A stretch of 64,000 nt of DNA, from contig NZ_CP062253.1 in the NCBI RefSeq assembly GCF_014863585.1, positions 4,180,501-4,244,500 of the forward strand, in the 5' to 3' direction. Within the stretch, counting starts at the first letter, position 1. Each line of letters starts with the position of its first letter. The notes beneath the pieces are model-generated. The model saw nothing but the letters and a program-made list of their open reading frames with translations. It ran no database searches and was not told where the DNA came from. Below are positions 42,844 through 51,504 of this stretch, one piece after another. Position numbers and translations under genes: made by a program. The DNA comes from Pseudomonas gozinkensis (GTDB taxonomy: Bacteria > Pseudomonadota > Gammaproteobacteria > Pseudomonadales > Pseudomonadaceae).

Positions 42844-44250
42844 ATGCTCAATGACAAGGAAAGTCCGTTTACGCTGACCCTGGCCGAAGGCGGGATAAGC
42901 CTGCCGGTCCTGCGCTTCAGCGGTCATGAAGCGCTGAATCAGCCCTATCGGTTCGAGATCGAGGTCATGGGTCTGGCACCCGCCTGGTCACCCGGCACAC
43001 TGTTGCATCAGGCAGCGTTTCTGCACCTGGATGACGACCACGGGATTCACGGCATCATTCAAAGTGCCAGTTGCGAACACCGGGCGACGCACCGGATCGC
43101 CTACCAACTGGTGCTGGTGCCCCATCTGCAATCGCTCGAGCAACATTCCGTACGCCGGGTCTTCACACAATTGAGCGTGCCGGACATCCTTGAGCAACTG
43201 ATCATCGAACATCACCTGCCTGCCCACAGCTATCGGTTCGAGATGACCGTCGGCCACTACCCGCTGCGCCCGTTCTGCATTCAGTACGAAGAAACCGACC
43301 TGGCCCTGTTGCAACGGCTTTGCGAGGAGGAAGGCATTCACTATCACTTCGAACATCAGCCGGACGGCCATGTGGTGGTATTCGCCGATGACAGCCTGAG
43401 CCTGCCGCAGCAACCGACGGCCATTCCTTTCAACACGCAGATCGATGCGCCGTCCACCGGCCTCAGCAGCCTGTTCCAGCGCCACGAGGCAGTGCCGCCT
43501 CAGATGCCCACCGGCGTGCGTGAACGAGGACAGCCGATCAGGGGCCAGGAGGCCGCTAACCACACGCTGGGAAGCGCCATCGCCCCACCGGGATTTCTGC
43601 CGAGCGCACAACGCTACGTCGCCCAACGCAGTCGCCGACTGCTGGAGCGCCAACGTTGCCGGTCGCGCTCGATCCTGGGGCGCAGCGATTGCCTGCGACT
43701 GCTCAGCGGGCGCCTGTTGCAGGTCATGGAGCACCCGGTGAGCGGGTTCAACGAGCAGTGGCTGATCACGGAATTGCGTCATCAAGGCCAGCAACCTTCG
43801 ATTCTCGATCCAGTGCCGACGGTTCGTCGCTATCACAACGACTTCACGGCGCTCCCCTGGTCAACCCCGTTTCGCCCGCCGCAGAAACAACCGCGTCCTG
43901 GCATTCCGGGGTATCACCCGGCACAAGTGCTCGGCGCGCCGGGGAAACCGGCACAAGTGGACGATCAGGGGCGCATCGCCGTGCGGTTATGGCCCGAACA
44001 GCCTCATGCAGACGCAAGTGAAGGGCTGTGGTTGCCGGTGGTCATGCCCCATGCCGGCGGGGGCCTGCCTCGGGAAAATCTGCCCTGCGCCGGCAGCGAG
44101 GTCTGGGTGAGTTTTCTCGACAGCGATCCCGACCGGCCGATCCTCTGCCTCGACGCCTGCCGCCCGCGAACGTCGCAGCCCACAGAAACCGAGCCTGACG
44201 ACGACCTCTTGCTCGACTGGCTGCTCAACCGCTCCGCCCCGCCGCGCTGA
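42844..44250 (+). CDS. Orphan short VgrG (type VI secretion tip-like protein)
   Basis: A 468-residue VgrG-family protein. Residues 1 to about 215 form the gp27-like base (FTLTLAEGGISLPVLRFSGH, RFEMTVGHYPLRPFCIQYEE TDLALLQRLCEEEGIHYHFE). About 365-445 is a gp5-like OB domain (GKPAQVDDQGRIAVRLWPEQ, LPCAGSEVWVSFLDSDPDRP). The protein then stops 25 residues later in an acidic tail. The long beta-helical spike that normally follows (canonical VgrGs exceed 600 residues) is absent. No tssABC..., hcp, PAAR or effector gene is in the window. It could be a functional short VgrG or a decayed one. The ribosome site is weak. Confidence 0.85.
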   Translation: MLNDKESPFTLTLAEGGISLPVLRFSGHEALNQPYRFEIEVMGLAPAWSPGTLLHQAAFLHLDDDHGIHGIIQSASCEHRATHRIAYQLVLVPHLQSLEQHSVRRVFTQLSVPDILEQLIIEHHLPAHSYRFEMTVGHYPLRPFCIQYEETDLALLQRLCEEEGIHYHFEHQPDGHVVVFADDSLSLPQQPTAIPFNTQIDAPSTGLSSLFQRHEAVPPQMPTGVRERGQPIRGQEAANHTLGSAIAPPGFLPSAQRYVAQRSRRLLERQRCRSRSILGRSDCLRLLSGRLLQVMEHPVSGFNEQWLITELRHQGQQPSILDPVPTVRRYHNDFTALPWSTPFRPPQKQPRPGIPGYHPAQVLGAPGKPAQVDDQGRIAVRLWPEQPHADASEGLWLPVVMPHAGGGLPRENLPCAGSEVWVSFLDSDPDRPILCLDACRPRTSQPTETEPDDDLLLDWLLNRSAPPR

Positions 44251-44253
44251 CGA

Positions 44254-45645
44254 TCAACCTTTGTCGGCCTTGCCCGCCGCCGCCGCGAATTTTGCCAGAC
44301 GCACGTCAAGGTGCCGGGGCCGCCGACCGTGATCCTCGGCGCGCTCCTTGCGGCGAATGGCGTTGCGCACCATCAGCGAGCCGAGGTAGCGGATCGGCTC
44401 CGGCGGAAAGTAACCCAGCGGCCCGTTGACCAGCGGCGAGCGCGTCCACGGGTTGTCGAGGCCCTGCACCAGCGAAGCGAGAATCTGCCCGCCCATGTGG
44501 CACGGCCCGACACCGCTGCCGGAATAACCGAAACCGTAGAACACATTGCCGCTGGCACTCATCTGGCCGAAGAACGGCAGGCCGGTGACCGAGCGATCCG
44601 AAGGGCCGTTCCAGGTTGCGTCGACTTTCACATCGGCGAACGCCGGGAAGAAGTCGTCGAGGCTGCGCTTGAGCAGCCCGGTATAGGGCGATGGCTGGTC
44701 GAACACCGGCAGCATCCGCCCGCCGTAAGCGAAGGTGTTGCCACCCTTGCCGAGCATGATCCGGCCGTCCGGGGTGTTGTGGTAGTAGTGCACGAAAATC
44801 CGCGAGTCGAGCACGGTGACGCCGCTGGTCAAACCGATTTCCTGCAACAGATCCGGACGCGGTTCGGTGATCAGCATGTCGCTGGAAACGATCGCCACGC
44901 TGCGCTCGAACTGCGGAAAAGCACGGGCCATCCACGCGTTCATCGCCAGCACCACGCGGTCGGCGGTCACCCGGCCGTTCGCCGTGTGAAGGCGCGCCGG
45001 ACGGCCCTCCTCCAGCCCGGTCATCGCCGTGCCTTCGTGAATCCGCACGCCCAGTTGCAACGCCACCCGGCGCAAGCCGCGCACCAGTTTGCCCGGCTGC
45101 ACACTGGCGGCGGCCGGCGAGAACCAGCCTTCCAGATGTTTTTCCGATCCGGACATGCGCTGTACATCGGCGACCGGCCGCTGGGTAAACGAGTTGATGC
45201 CGTTGCGCTCCAGTGCCGCAATCACCGCATCGGTGGAGCCGCATTGCGCGCGGTTGGTGGCGGTGTAAAGCGTGCCATCGAGCCGGTAATCGGCATCGAC
45301 GCCGTACTGCTCGCAGAACTCGCCGATGGCGTGGATGCTGCGCTCGGATTCCTTGACCAGACGCACCGCCTCTTCGACGCCGAACAGCCGCTCCAGGGTG
45401 AAATACTTGGCCGACCATGACAGCGCACAGCCGCCATTGCGCCCACTGGCGCCGGCGCCGCAGATGTCGGCTTCGATCAGCAACACGTCGAGTTCGGGGT
45501 TCTGCTGCTTGAGCATGATCGCCGTCCACAACCCGGTGTAACCGCCGCCGACGATGCACACGTCGGTGCGCACATCGCCTTGCAGCGGCGGGCAAGGTTC
45601 GGACGTGTCGAGCTGCAAAGCCTGCTCCAGCCAAAACGGTCTCAT
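44254..45645 (-). CDS. FAD-dependent oxidoreductase (DAO/PuuB-like) of the aminoethylphosphonate locus
   Basis: A 463-residue flavoprotein. N-terminal dinucleotide fold VCIVGGGYTGLWTAIMLKQQ, then GAGASGRNGGCALSWSAKYF, and a C-terminal substrate region with FYGFGYSGSGVGPCHMGGQI. This pattern is that of amino-acid/polyamine oxidases of the DAO group. It follows the OPA-type transporter on the same strand (73-base gap), next to phnW and phnX. Oxidoreductases of this type recur in 2-aminoethylphosphonate clusters and may oxidise aminoethylphosphonate or N-methylated forms to phosphonoacetaldehyde; this is inference from context. ATG at 45645 has GGAG upstream; the 22-codon extension is dropped. 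Confidence 0.85.
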   Translation of the reverse strand: MRPFWLEQALQLDTSEPCPPLQGDVRTDVCIVGGGYTGLWTAIMLKQQNPELDVLLIEADICGAGASGRNGGCALSWSAKYFTLERLFGVEEAVRLVKESERSIHAIGEFCEQYGVDADYRLDGTLYTATNRAQCGSTDAVIAALERNGINSFTQRPVADVQRMSGSEKHLEGWFSPAAASVQPGKLVRGLRRVALQLGVRIHEGTAMTGLEEGRPARLHTANGRVTADRVVLAMNAWMARAFPQFERSVAIVSSDMLITEPRPDLLQEIGLTSGVTVLDSRIFVHYYHNTPDGRIMLGKGGNTFAYGGRMLPVFDQPSPYTGLLKRSLDDFFPAFADVKVDATWNGPSDRSVTGLPFFGQMSASGNVFYGFGYSGSGVGPCHMGGQILASLVQGLDNPWTRSPLVNGPLGYFPPEPIRYLGSLMVRNAIRRKERAEDHGRRPRHLDVRLAKFAAAAGKADKG

Positions 45646-45717
45646 GAAAATTCTCCAGTCAGTTGGCCACGGCACAGCCTGCCGCGAGTGCCGCAGCAGG
45701 CCGCGAGGCAAGGGTTT

Positions 45718-47043
45718 TCAGTTACGCAGGGGTTTGATGGTCAGGGCGCGATTGGGCACTGAGGCACGCGGTTCCATGACGCCGACGGGGCGGCTGTTCC
45801 AGTGCGGAATCAGCACCAGCGCCGAGAACAGCGCACAACCGGCGAACACGATGAACACCGTCACCGAATCGAAGTAACCCGGCAGCAACCCACCGAGCAC
45901 CGCACCGACGGAGCCGCAGCCATTGACGAATCCGGCCGCCGTGGCGCCGGCCTTGGCCTTGCCGAAGTCGATGGCGGCCGCGCCGCTGATCATCGAGTCC
46001 GGGCCGTACAGGGTCAGGCCCATCACGAACAACAGTGCGACCACCAGCATCACGCTGCCGGTGTGCAAGGCACCCATGAACAGCGCCAGCGTCACGGTCA
46101 GCGCCAGCAGGCTCAACACGCAGGCCGGCATGCGTCGGGCACCGAACAGTTTGTCCGACGCCAGACCAATCATGATCGGACCCAGCAGACCGGCCAGTTC
46201 AAACGCGGTGGGAATGATCGCCGCACCGACTTTGCCGACCGAGGGCATCTGTTCGAACACGATCACCGGCCCCCACAACAGAATCGCGTAACGCGCCGGT
46301 TTCAGCAGGAAATACGCCAGACCCAGCACCAGCACCGTGCGGTTGCGCAGGATTTCCTTGAGCGGTTCCCACATGCTGAGTTTGCTGTTGGCTTCGGCTT
46401 CTTCGGCGCTGATGACCGGCTCCGGCTCCACGGCGGGCAGGCCGACGTCTTCCGGTTTGTCGCGCTGGAAGATGAAGAACAACACCGCCACCACCGCGAC
46501 CACCGCCGCACTGGAAATGAACGCCGCGTGCCACGATCCAATCAGCGTGTACGCCCACCAGCCGGCGAACGGCGACGCCACCAGACCGCCGAATGCATAA
46601 CAGGAACTCCACAACCCGAGCACTCGCCCGCGCTGTTCGGAAGGGAAGAAACTGCCGAGGTTCTTGCACAGCCCCGACCAGCCGGTGGACTGCGCCAGCC
46701 CTTGAATCAACATACAGGTGGCGAAGATCGGCAAGGTCGCGAAACTGCCCATCACCAGCGCCGCAGCGGCGGAAATCAGCAAACCGCCAAGCACCACAAC
46801 TCGCGGGCCGAAGCGGTCGGCGAGCATGCCCCAGGTGAACTGGCCGATGGCGTAGGCCGCCAGGTAAATCGCGTCGAGGTTGGCCATGGCCATTTTGTCG
46901 AGGGTGAAGCTGGGGTCTTCGGCGATGCCCAGTTTGGCCACCGAAAAGGCTTTGCGGGTGAAATAGAACGCGGCGTAAGCGAGCCAGGTGACAGCGAAGA
47001 TCTGCATGCGCCAACGCGCAAGGGTGCCGATGTGCTTGTTCAT
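45718..47043 (-). CDS. MFS transporter, organophosphate:phosphate-antiporter-like
   Basis: A 441-residue protein with 12 predicted helices, related to GlpT/UhpT antiporters: WLAYAAFYFTRKAFSVAKLG near the N-terminus (the conserved Tyr-Phe-x-Arg-Lys type segment binds phosphate in GlpT), GMLADRFGPRVVVLGGLLIS after helix 2, and LGSFFPSEQRGRVLGLWSSC. In this locus a phosphonate such as 2-aminoethylphosphonate is the natural substrate guess. ATG at 47043 opens directly into the basic N-terminus; the 48 extra upstream codons span the promoter region and are rejected. Divergent from a LysR gene at 47333. Confidence 0.87.
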   Translation of the reverse strand: MNKHIGTLARWRMQIFAVTWLAYAAFYFTRKAFSVAKLGIAEDPSFTLDKMAMANLDAIYLAAYAIGQFTWGMLADRFGPRVVVLGGLLISAAAALVMGSFATLPIFATCMLIQGLAQSTGWSGLCKNLGSFFPSEQRGRVLGLWSSCYAFGGLVASPFAGWWAYTLIGSWHAAFISSAAVVAVVAVLFFIFQRDKPEDVGLPAVEPEPVISAEEAEANSKLSMWEPLKEILRNRTVLVLGLAYFLLKPARYAILLWGPVIVFEQMPSVGKVGAAIIPTAFELAGLLGPIMIGLASDKLFGARRMPACVLSLLALTVTLALFMGALHTGSVMLVVALLFVMGLTLYGPDSMISGAAAIDFGKAKAGATAAGFVNGCGSVGAVLGGLLPGYFDSVTVFIVFAGCALFSALVLIPHWNSRPVGVMEPRASVPNRALTIKPLRN

Positions 47044-47332
47044 TGTGGTTCTGACCTCAGGGTGTGAGTGTGCCGGCAGAATCGATGAGTAAACGCCTGT
47101 GTTTTTTATTGTTGAGCACTGCGATATCACCCCGTCCCTTCGGCGATACCGGTCAGATGAGTCCTGGTGTTGCACGCACAGGCTCATGGCCAGCGTCGCT
47201 GCCCGAGCGGGCAGTCAGCGTTGGCGTGAGCCGATCAAAGCAATTACTGTTTAATAAATAAAATCGATTTATCGTATTTCACACATAAGCTCAGCTTGTT
47301 ACTGAGCTGCGCCTGTAAACGAGGTATCAGTC
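47044..47332. promoter_or_regulatory. Divergent control region of the transporter and LysR genes
   Basis: A 289-base spacer. The strongest signal is AATAAAATCGATTTATCG (about 47257-47274), an AT-rich palindrome around AAATCGATTT about 60 bases before the LysR start. It is a candidate LysR site. No small ORF or REP element is present. Confidence 0.45.
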
Positions 47333-48205
47333 ATGTCGGTTTCCCACGCCCAGCTCAAAGCCTTTCACGCCGTGGCGGTGCACGGAAGCTTCACCAAGGC
47401 CGCCGAGCGGCTTTATCTGACGCAACCGGCGATTTCCGACCAGGTGCGCAAGCTCGAAGAACGTTTCGGTGTGTTGCTGTTCCACCGCAACAAGCGCTCT
47501 GTGCGCCTGACGGATCTCGGTGAACGCTTGCTGGCAATCACCCAGCGTCTGTTCGTGGTCGAGGCCGAAGCCCAGGAGTTGCTGCAGGAATCCCAGGCGT
47601 TGCAGACCGGCAGCCTGATTCTGGCGGTGGATGCGCCGGTGCATGTGCTGCCGCAGATCGCCCGGTTCTGTGAGCGCTATCCGGGGATCAGCGTGAAGAT
47701 CGAAACCGGTAATACCGATGAATCGCTGTTTCGACTGTTCAACTATCAGGCTGATCTGGCGTTGCTTGGGCGTGATGTCAGCGATGAACGTTTGTTGTGC
47801 GTGCCGCTGCGCAATGATCCGATGGTGGCGTTCGTGTCGCGCCATCATCCGTGGGCCGAGCGTGAATCGATCTGCCTGGAAGATCTGGACGACACGCCGC
47901 TGGTGCTGCGCGAACACGGCTCGGTGACTCGTCAGACGCTGGAAGAGGAAATGGCCCGCGCCGGGTTTCGCATCCGCCCGGCGATTCAGGTCGAAGGCCG
48001 GGAAGCGGCGCGGGAGGCAGTGGTGGTGGGGATTGGCGTGGGTGTGGTGTCGGCGGCGGAGTTTGGCGCGGACTCACGGGTCTGCGCGCTGCCGATTACC
48101 GACTGCACCCGGCGGTTGACCGAAACGCTGGTGTGCCTGCGCGAGCAGAGTTCGCGGCGGGTGGTGGCGACGTTTCTCGAGATGGTGCGCGAAAGCCTTG
48201 TGTAG
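47333..48205 (+). CDS. LysR-family regulator, likely of phosphonate use (first copy)
   Basis: A 290-residue LysR regulator with HTH GSFTKAAERLYLTQPAISDQ and effector domain segments LDDTPLVLREHGSVTRQTLE and EAVVVGIGVGVVSAAEFGAD. It is divergent from the OPA-type transporter/FAD-oxidoreductase pair. It is a paralogue of the LysR at 48310-49170: both have an 'LREXXSXTRXT' segment and 'VGVVSAXE', matching PhnR-like regulators of the phosphonate subgroup. The two genes are tail to tail with a REP doublet between. Confidence 0.9.
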   Translation: MSVSHAQLKAFHAVAVHGSFTKAAERLYLTQPAISDQVRKLEERFGVLLFHRNKRSVRLTDLGERLLAITQRLFVVEAEAQELLQESQALQTGSLILAVDAPVHVLPQIARFCERYPGISVKIETGNTDESLFRLFNYQADLALLGRDVSDERLLCVPLRNDPMVAFVSRHHPWAERESICLEDLDDTPLVLREHGSVTRQTLEEEMARAGFRIRPAIQVEGREAAREAVVVGIGVGVVSAAEFGADSRVCALPITDCTRRLTETLVCLREQSSRRVVATFLEMVRESLV

Positions 48206-48216
48206 TCAGTTCCGGC

Positions 48217-48296
48217 CCCTTCCCGAGCAAGCTCGGTCCCACACTGGAACCGCGGCGTGCACAAACCCTGTGGGAGCGAGCTTGCTCGCGAATGGC
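48217..48296. repeat. REP doublet (one arm degenerate)
   Basis: Left arm CCCGAGCAAGCTCGGTCCCACA is mutated; right arm CCCTGTGGGAGCGAGCTTGC TCGCGAATGG is intact. It lies between the two convergent LysR genes. Confidence 0.8.
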
Positions 48297-48309
48297 CGCG
48301 ATACGGTTA

Positions 48310-49170
48310 TCAGTTGGGCGCCAACCCGAAAAACGCCTGAATAAGCCTCAACTCCCGCCGCCGCTCCACACAGCCGATCATGTGCCGATTCACCAGCCCT
48401 TCTCCCGCAATGGGAATCGCGACGACGCGGGGGTCATGGCTGACCTCCACCGATGACACCACCCCAACCCCCAATTCAGCCGCCACCGCCTCCGTCACCG
48501 CCTCGCGACTGTCCAGTTCAAGCAACACCCGCGGACTCACCGACGCCTGCGCACAGGCCTGATCAAACGTGCGCCGGGTAATCGAACTCGGCTCGCGCAA
48601 CACCATGATCACCTGATCCAGTTCCTTGAGCCTGACCTCGCCGCTGCGACTCGCCCACGGATGCCCAGCCGGCACCAGCGCACAGATTCGCGACTCACTC
48701 AACGCTTGCAGATGCAGGCCCTTGCGCGGCTCGACCTCGGTCAGCACCGCCACGTCAGCATGCTCGGACAATAACGCCGCCAGCGTTTCCTGAGCATTGC
48801 CCAACCGCAGATTCACCGTGATCCCCGGATACCGCGCCCGCAGGCTGGCGAGCATCGGCATGACCATGTGCGGGCCGTCCGCCGCGACCTCCAGACGCCC
48901 CGTGAGCAGCTGCCGATTGGCTTCCAGCAACGCCTGCGCCTCTTCGGCCATGCCGAACATCGCCCGAGTGATCGCCGCCAGTTTGATGCCCTCCTCCGTC
49001 AGCTCGACCCGGCGCGCCGTCCGTCGCAACAGCGTGATCTGGTAATGCTCCTCCAGCGCCTTGATGTGCCCCGTGACCGCCGGCTGACTGATGAACAACC
49101 GCGCGGCGGCACGGGTGAAGCTGCCTTCCCGGGCCACGGCGTCGAAGGCGCGGAGCTGGAACAGGTTCAT
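48310..49170 (-). CDS. LysR-family regulator, likely of phnWX (second copy)
   Basis: A 286-residue LysR regulator. HTH: GSFTRAAARLFISQPAVTGH. The effector domain has IMVLREPSSITRRTFDQACA and VAAELGVGVVSSVEVSHDPR. It is divergent from phnW with 113 bases between the two ATG codons, so phnWX is its likely target. It is a paralogue of the 47333 regulator; the pair suggests separate control of the uptake/oxidation half and the transaminase/hydrolase half of the locus. Confidence 0.9.
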   Translation of the reverse strand: MNLFQLRAFDAVAREGSFTRAAARLFISQPAVTGHIKALEEHYQITLLRRTARRVELTEEGIKLAAITRAMFGMAEEAQALLEANRQLLTGRLEVAADGPHMVMPMLASLRARYPGITVNLRLGNAQETLAALLSEHADVAVLTEVEPRKGLHLQALSESRICALVPAGHPWASRSGEVRLKELDQVIMVLREPSSITRRTFDQACAQASVSPRVLLELDSREAVTEAVAAELGVGVVSSVEVSHDPRVVAIPIAGEGLVNRHMIGCVERRRELRLIQAFFGLAPN

Positions 49171-49283
49171 GGATAACCCTCACTGATGGCTGGCATAACA
49201 ACAAACAATTTGATTGATGATCCGCCGAATTGCAACGTATGCCCCGTAGCTTCATCCCACAGCGCTATCGCGAGGACACACGA

Positions 49284-50393
49284 ATGAGTACTGCCGCACC
49301 CATCCTGCTCACTCCCGGCCCGTTGACCACCTCGGCCCGCACCCGCCAGGCGATGATGGTCGACTGGGGTTCATGGGATGACCGCTTCAACCAACTGACC
49401 GCCAGCCTTTGCGAGCAGCTGCTGGCCATCCTCAACGGCGCCAACAGTCACCACTGCGTACCGTTGCAGGGCAGCGGCACCTTCGCCGTCGAAGCCGCGA
49501 TCGGCACCCTCGTCCCTCGCGACGGCAAGGTGCTGGTGCTGATCAACGGCGCTTACGGCAAGCGTCTGGCGAAAATCTGCGAAGTGCTGGGCCGCTCGTT
49601 CAGCACCTTTGAAACCGCTGAAGATGAGCCGACCACCGCCGCCGACGTCGACCGCCTGCTGCGCGCCGACAGCGACATTACCCACGTCGCGCTGATCCAC
49701 TGCGAAACCAGCACCGGCATCCTCAATCCGCTGCCGGAAATTGCCCAGGTCGTCGAGCAACACGGCAAACGCCTGATCATCGACGCCATGAGCTCCTTCG
49801 GCGCGCTGCCGGTGGATGCGCAGAAAGTCCCGTTCGATGCACTGATCGCCGCCTCCGGCAAATGCCTCGAAGGCGTGCCGGGTATGGGCTTCGTGTTTGC
49901 CCGCAAGGAATCTCTGGCCGCAGCTGCCGGCAATTCGCACTCGCTGGCGATGGACCTGTTCGACCAGCACAGCTACATGAAGAAGACCGGTCAGTGGCGC
50001 TTCACCCCGCCGACCCACGTGGTCGCCGCGCTGCACGAAGCACTGCTGCAATACAACGAAGAAGGCGGCCTGCCGGCGCGGCACGCGCGTTACGCCGCCA
50101 ACTGCCAGGCGCTGATGGACGAGATGGGCAAACTCGGTTTGCGCAGCTTTCTGCCTGCTGCGATCCAGGCGCCGATCATCGCGACCTTCCACGCGCCGAA
50201 AGATCCGCGCTACCAGTTCAAGGACTTCTACGAACGGGTCAAGGCCAAGGGTTACATCCTTTACCCCGGCAAGCTGACCCAGGTCGAAACCTTCCGCGTC
50301 GGCTGCATCGGCCACGTCACCCCGGCGCAGATGCGCGAAGCCGTCGCGGCGGTGGGTGAAGTGCTGCGCGAGATGGAAGTGTTAGAGATTTAA
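49284..50393 (+). CDS. phnW: 2-Aminoethylphosphonate:pyruvate aminotransferase
   Basis: PLP enzyme that converts 2-aminoethylphosphonate and pyruvate to phosphonoacetaldehyde and alanine. The 369-residue class V aminotransferase begins [20 protein letters not shown], carries the PLP-binding region [33 protein letters not shown] (PLP-ring Asp) and the Schiff-base Lys in [23 protein letters not shown] at 49284 follows CGAGGACACACGA; the upstream 18 codons are discarded. phnX, which consumes its product, lies 166 bases downstream behind a REP doublet. Confidence 0.96.
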   Translation: MSTAAPILLTPGPLTTSARTRQAMMVDWGSWDDRFNQLTASLCEQLLAILNGANSHHCVPLQGSGTFAVEAAIGTLVPRDGKVLVLINGAYGKRLAKICEVLGRSFSTFETAEDEPTTAADVDRLLRADSDITHVALIHCETSTGILNPLPEIAQVVEQHGKRLIIDAMSSFGALPVDAQKVPFDALIAASGKCLEGVPGMGFVFARKESLAAAAGNSHSLAMDLFDQHSYMKKTGQWRFTPPTHVVAALHEALLQYNEEGGLPARHARYAANCQALMDEMGKLGLRSFLPAAIQAPIIATFHAPKDPRYQFKDFYERVKAKGYILYPGKLTQVETFRVGCIGHVTPAQMREAVAAVGEVLREMEVLEI

Positions 50394-50407
50394 ACCACAC
50401 CAACAAT

Positions 50408-50517
50408 CCCTGTGGGAGCGGGCTTGCCCGCGATTAGGCCCTGGCAGTCGACATCCATGGTGAATGTCAGACCGCCATCGTCGGATCGCCGCCCGGAGCA
50501 AGCCCGCTCCCACAAGG
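50408..50517. repeat. REP doublet (GCGGGCTTGCCCGCGAT variant)
   Basis: Inverted arms CCCTGTGGGAGCGGGCTTGC and GGAGCAAGCCCGCTCCCACA, about 60 bases apart, separating phnW and phnX. The core differs from the TTGCTCGC family by C-for-A/T changes that keep pairing. Confidence 0.85.
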
Positions 50518-50559
50518 ACAGCAAACTCCGAATTGCGTGTTATCACAGGAATTTCTGCA

Positions 50560-51387
50560 ATGAACTACAACAACCCAACCAAACTGCAAGCCGCCATCCT
50601 CGACTGGGCCGGCACCGTGGTCGATTTCGGTTCTTTCGCACCCACCCAGATCTTCGTCGAAGCCTTTGCCGAGTTCGACGTCCAGGTCTCCATCGAAGAA
50701 GCCCGTGGCCCGATGGGCATGGGCAAGTGGGATCACATCCGCACCCTTTGCGATCAGCCGCAGGTTGCCGAGCGCTATCGCAAGGTGTTCGGCCGCACCC
50801 CGACTGACGATGACGTCACCGCGATCTACAACCGCTTCATGCCGCTGCAGATCGAAAAAATCGCCGAGCACTCGGCGCTGATTCCCGGCGCACTGGACAC
50901 CATCGCCAACCTGCGTCAGCAAGGCATCAAGATCGGTTCCTGCTCGGGCTATCCAAAACAGGTGATGGACAAGGTCGTGGCACTGGCCGCCACTAACGGC
51001 TACATCGCCGACCACGTGGTGGCCACCGACGAAGTGCCGAACGGCCGCCCATGGCCGGCTCAAGCGCTGGCCAACGTGATTGCGCTAGGCATTGACGATG
51101 TCGCCGCCTGCGTGAAGATCGACGACACCGTGCCGGGCATTCTCGAAGGTCGTCGCGCCGGGATGTGGACCGTAGCGCTGATCTGCTCCGGCAATGCGCT
51201 GGGCCTGGATTACGAAGGCTACCGCGCACTGGGCAGCGACGCGCTCGCCAGCGAACGCAAGCGCATTCACGCGCTGTTCGAAGGTTCGCGCCCGCACTAC
51301 ATGATCGACACCATCAGCGATCTGCCGGAAGTGATCGCCGACATCAACCAGCGTCTGGCCAAGGGTGAAATGCCGCAAAACAACTAA
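50560..51387 (+). CDS. phnX: Phosphonoacetaldehyde hydrolase (phosphonatase)
   Basis: HAD-superfamily enzyme cleaving phosphonoacetaldehyde to acetaldehyde and phosphate. The 275-residue protein has the nucleophile motif [20 protein letters not shown] (Asp nucleophile in DWAGT), the helical cap with [26 protein letters not shown] (catalytic Lys/Ser region), and the acidic motif [26 protein letters not shown] at 50560 has an ACAGGA site upstream. A terminator follows. Completes the two-step pathway with phnW. Confidence 0.96.
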   Translation: MNYNNPTKLQAAILDWAGTVVDFGSFAPTQIFVEAFAEFDVQVSIEEARGPMGMGKWDHIRTLCDQPQVAERYRKVFGRTPTDDDVTAIYNRFMPLQIEKIAEHSALIPGALDTIANLRQQGIKIGSCSGYPKQVMDKVVALAATNGYIADHVVATDEVPNGRPWPAQALANVIALGIDDVAACVKIDDTVPGILEGRRAGMWTVALICSGNALGLDYEGYRALGSDALASERKRIHALFEGSRPHYMIDTISDLPEVIADINQRLAKGEMPQNN

Positions 51388-51395
51388 CCCCGACA

Positions 51396-51436
51396 AAAAA
51401 AATACCGCCGACTGAAACAAGCCGGCGGTATTTTTA
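51396..51436. terminator. Terminator after phnX
   Basis: AAAATACCGCCG - loop - CCGGCGGTATTTTTATT: GC stem, with an A-run on one side and T-run on the other, so it could serve both flanking genes. Confidence 0.85.
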
Positions 51437-51504
51437 TTAATAAATCACAAATACTGAACAGATAACTTGCAAGCCATCATTCGTCCTCTTTCGGAACAAC
51501 AGAA

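Noticed and set aside
48133..48456. 107-codon plus-strand frame across the REP doublet
   Set aside because: Spans the REP element and the 3' ends of both LysR genes; no motif or ribosome site.
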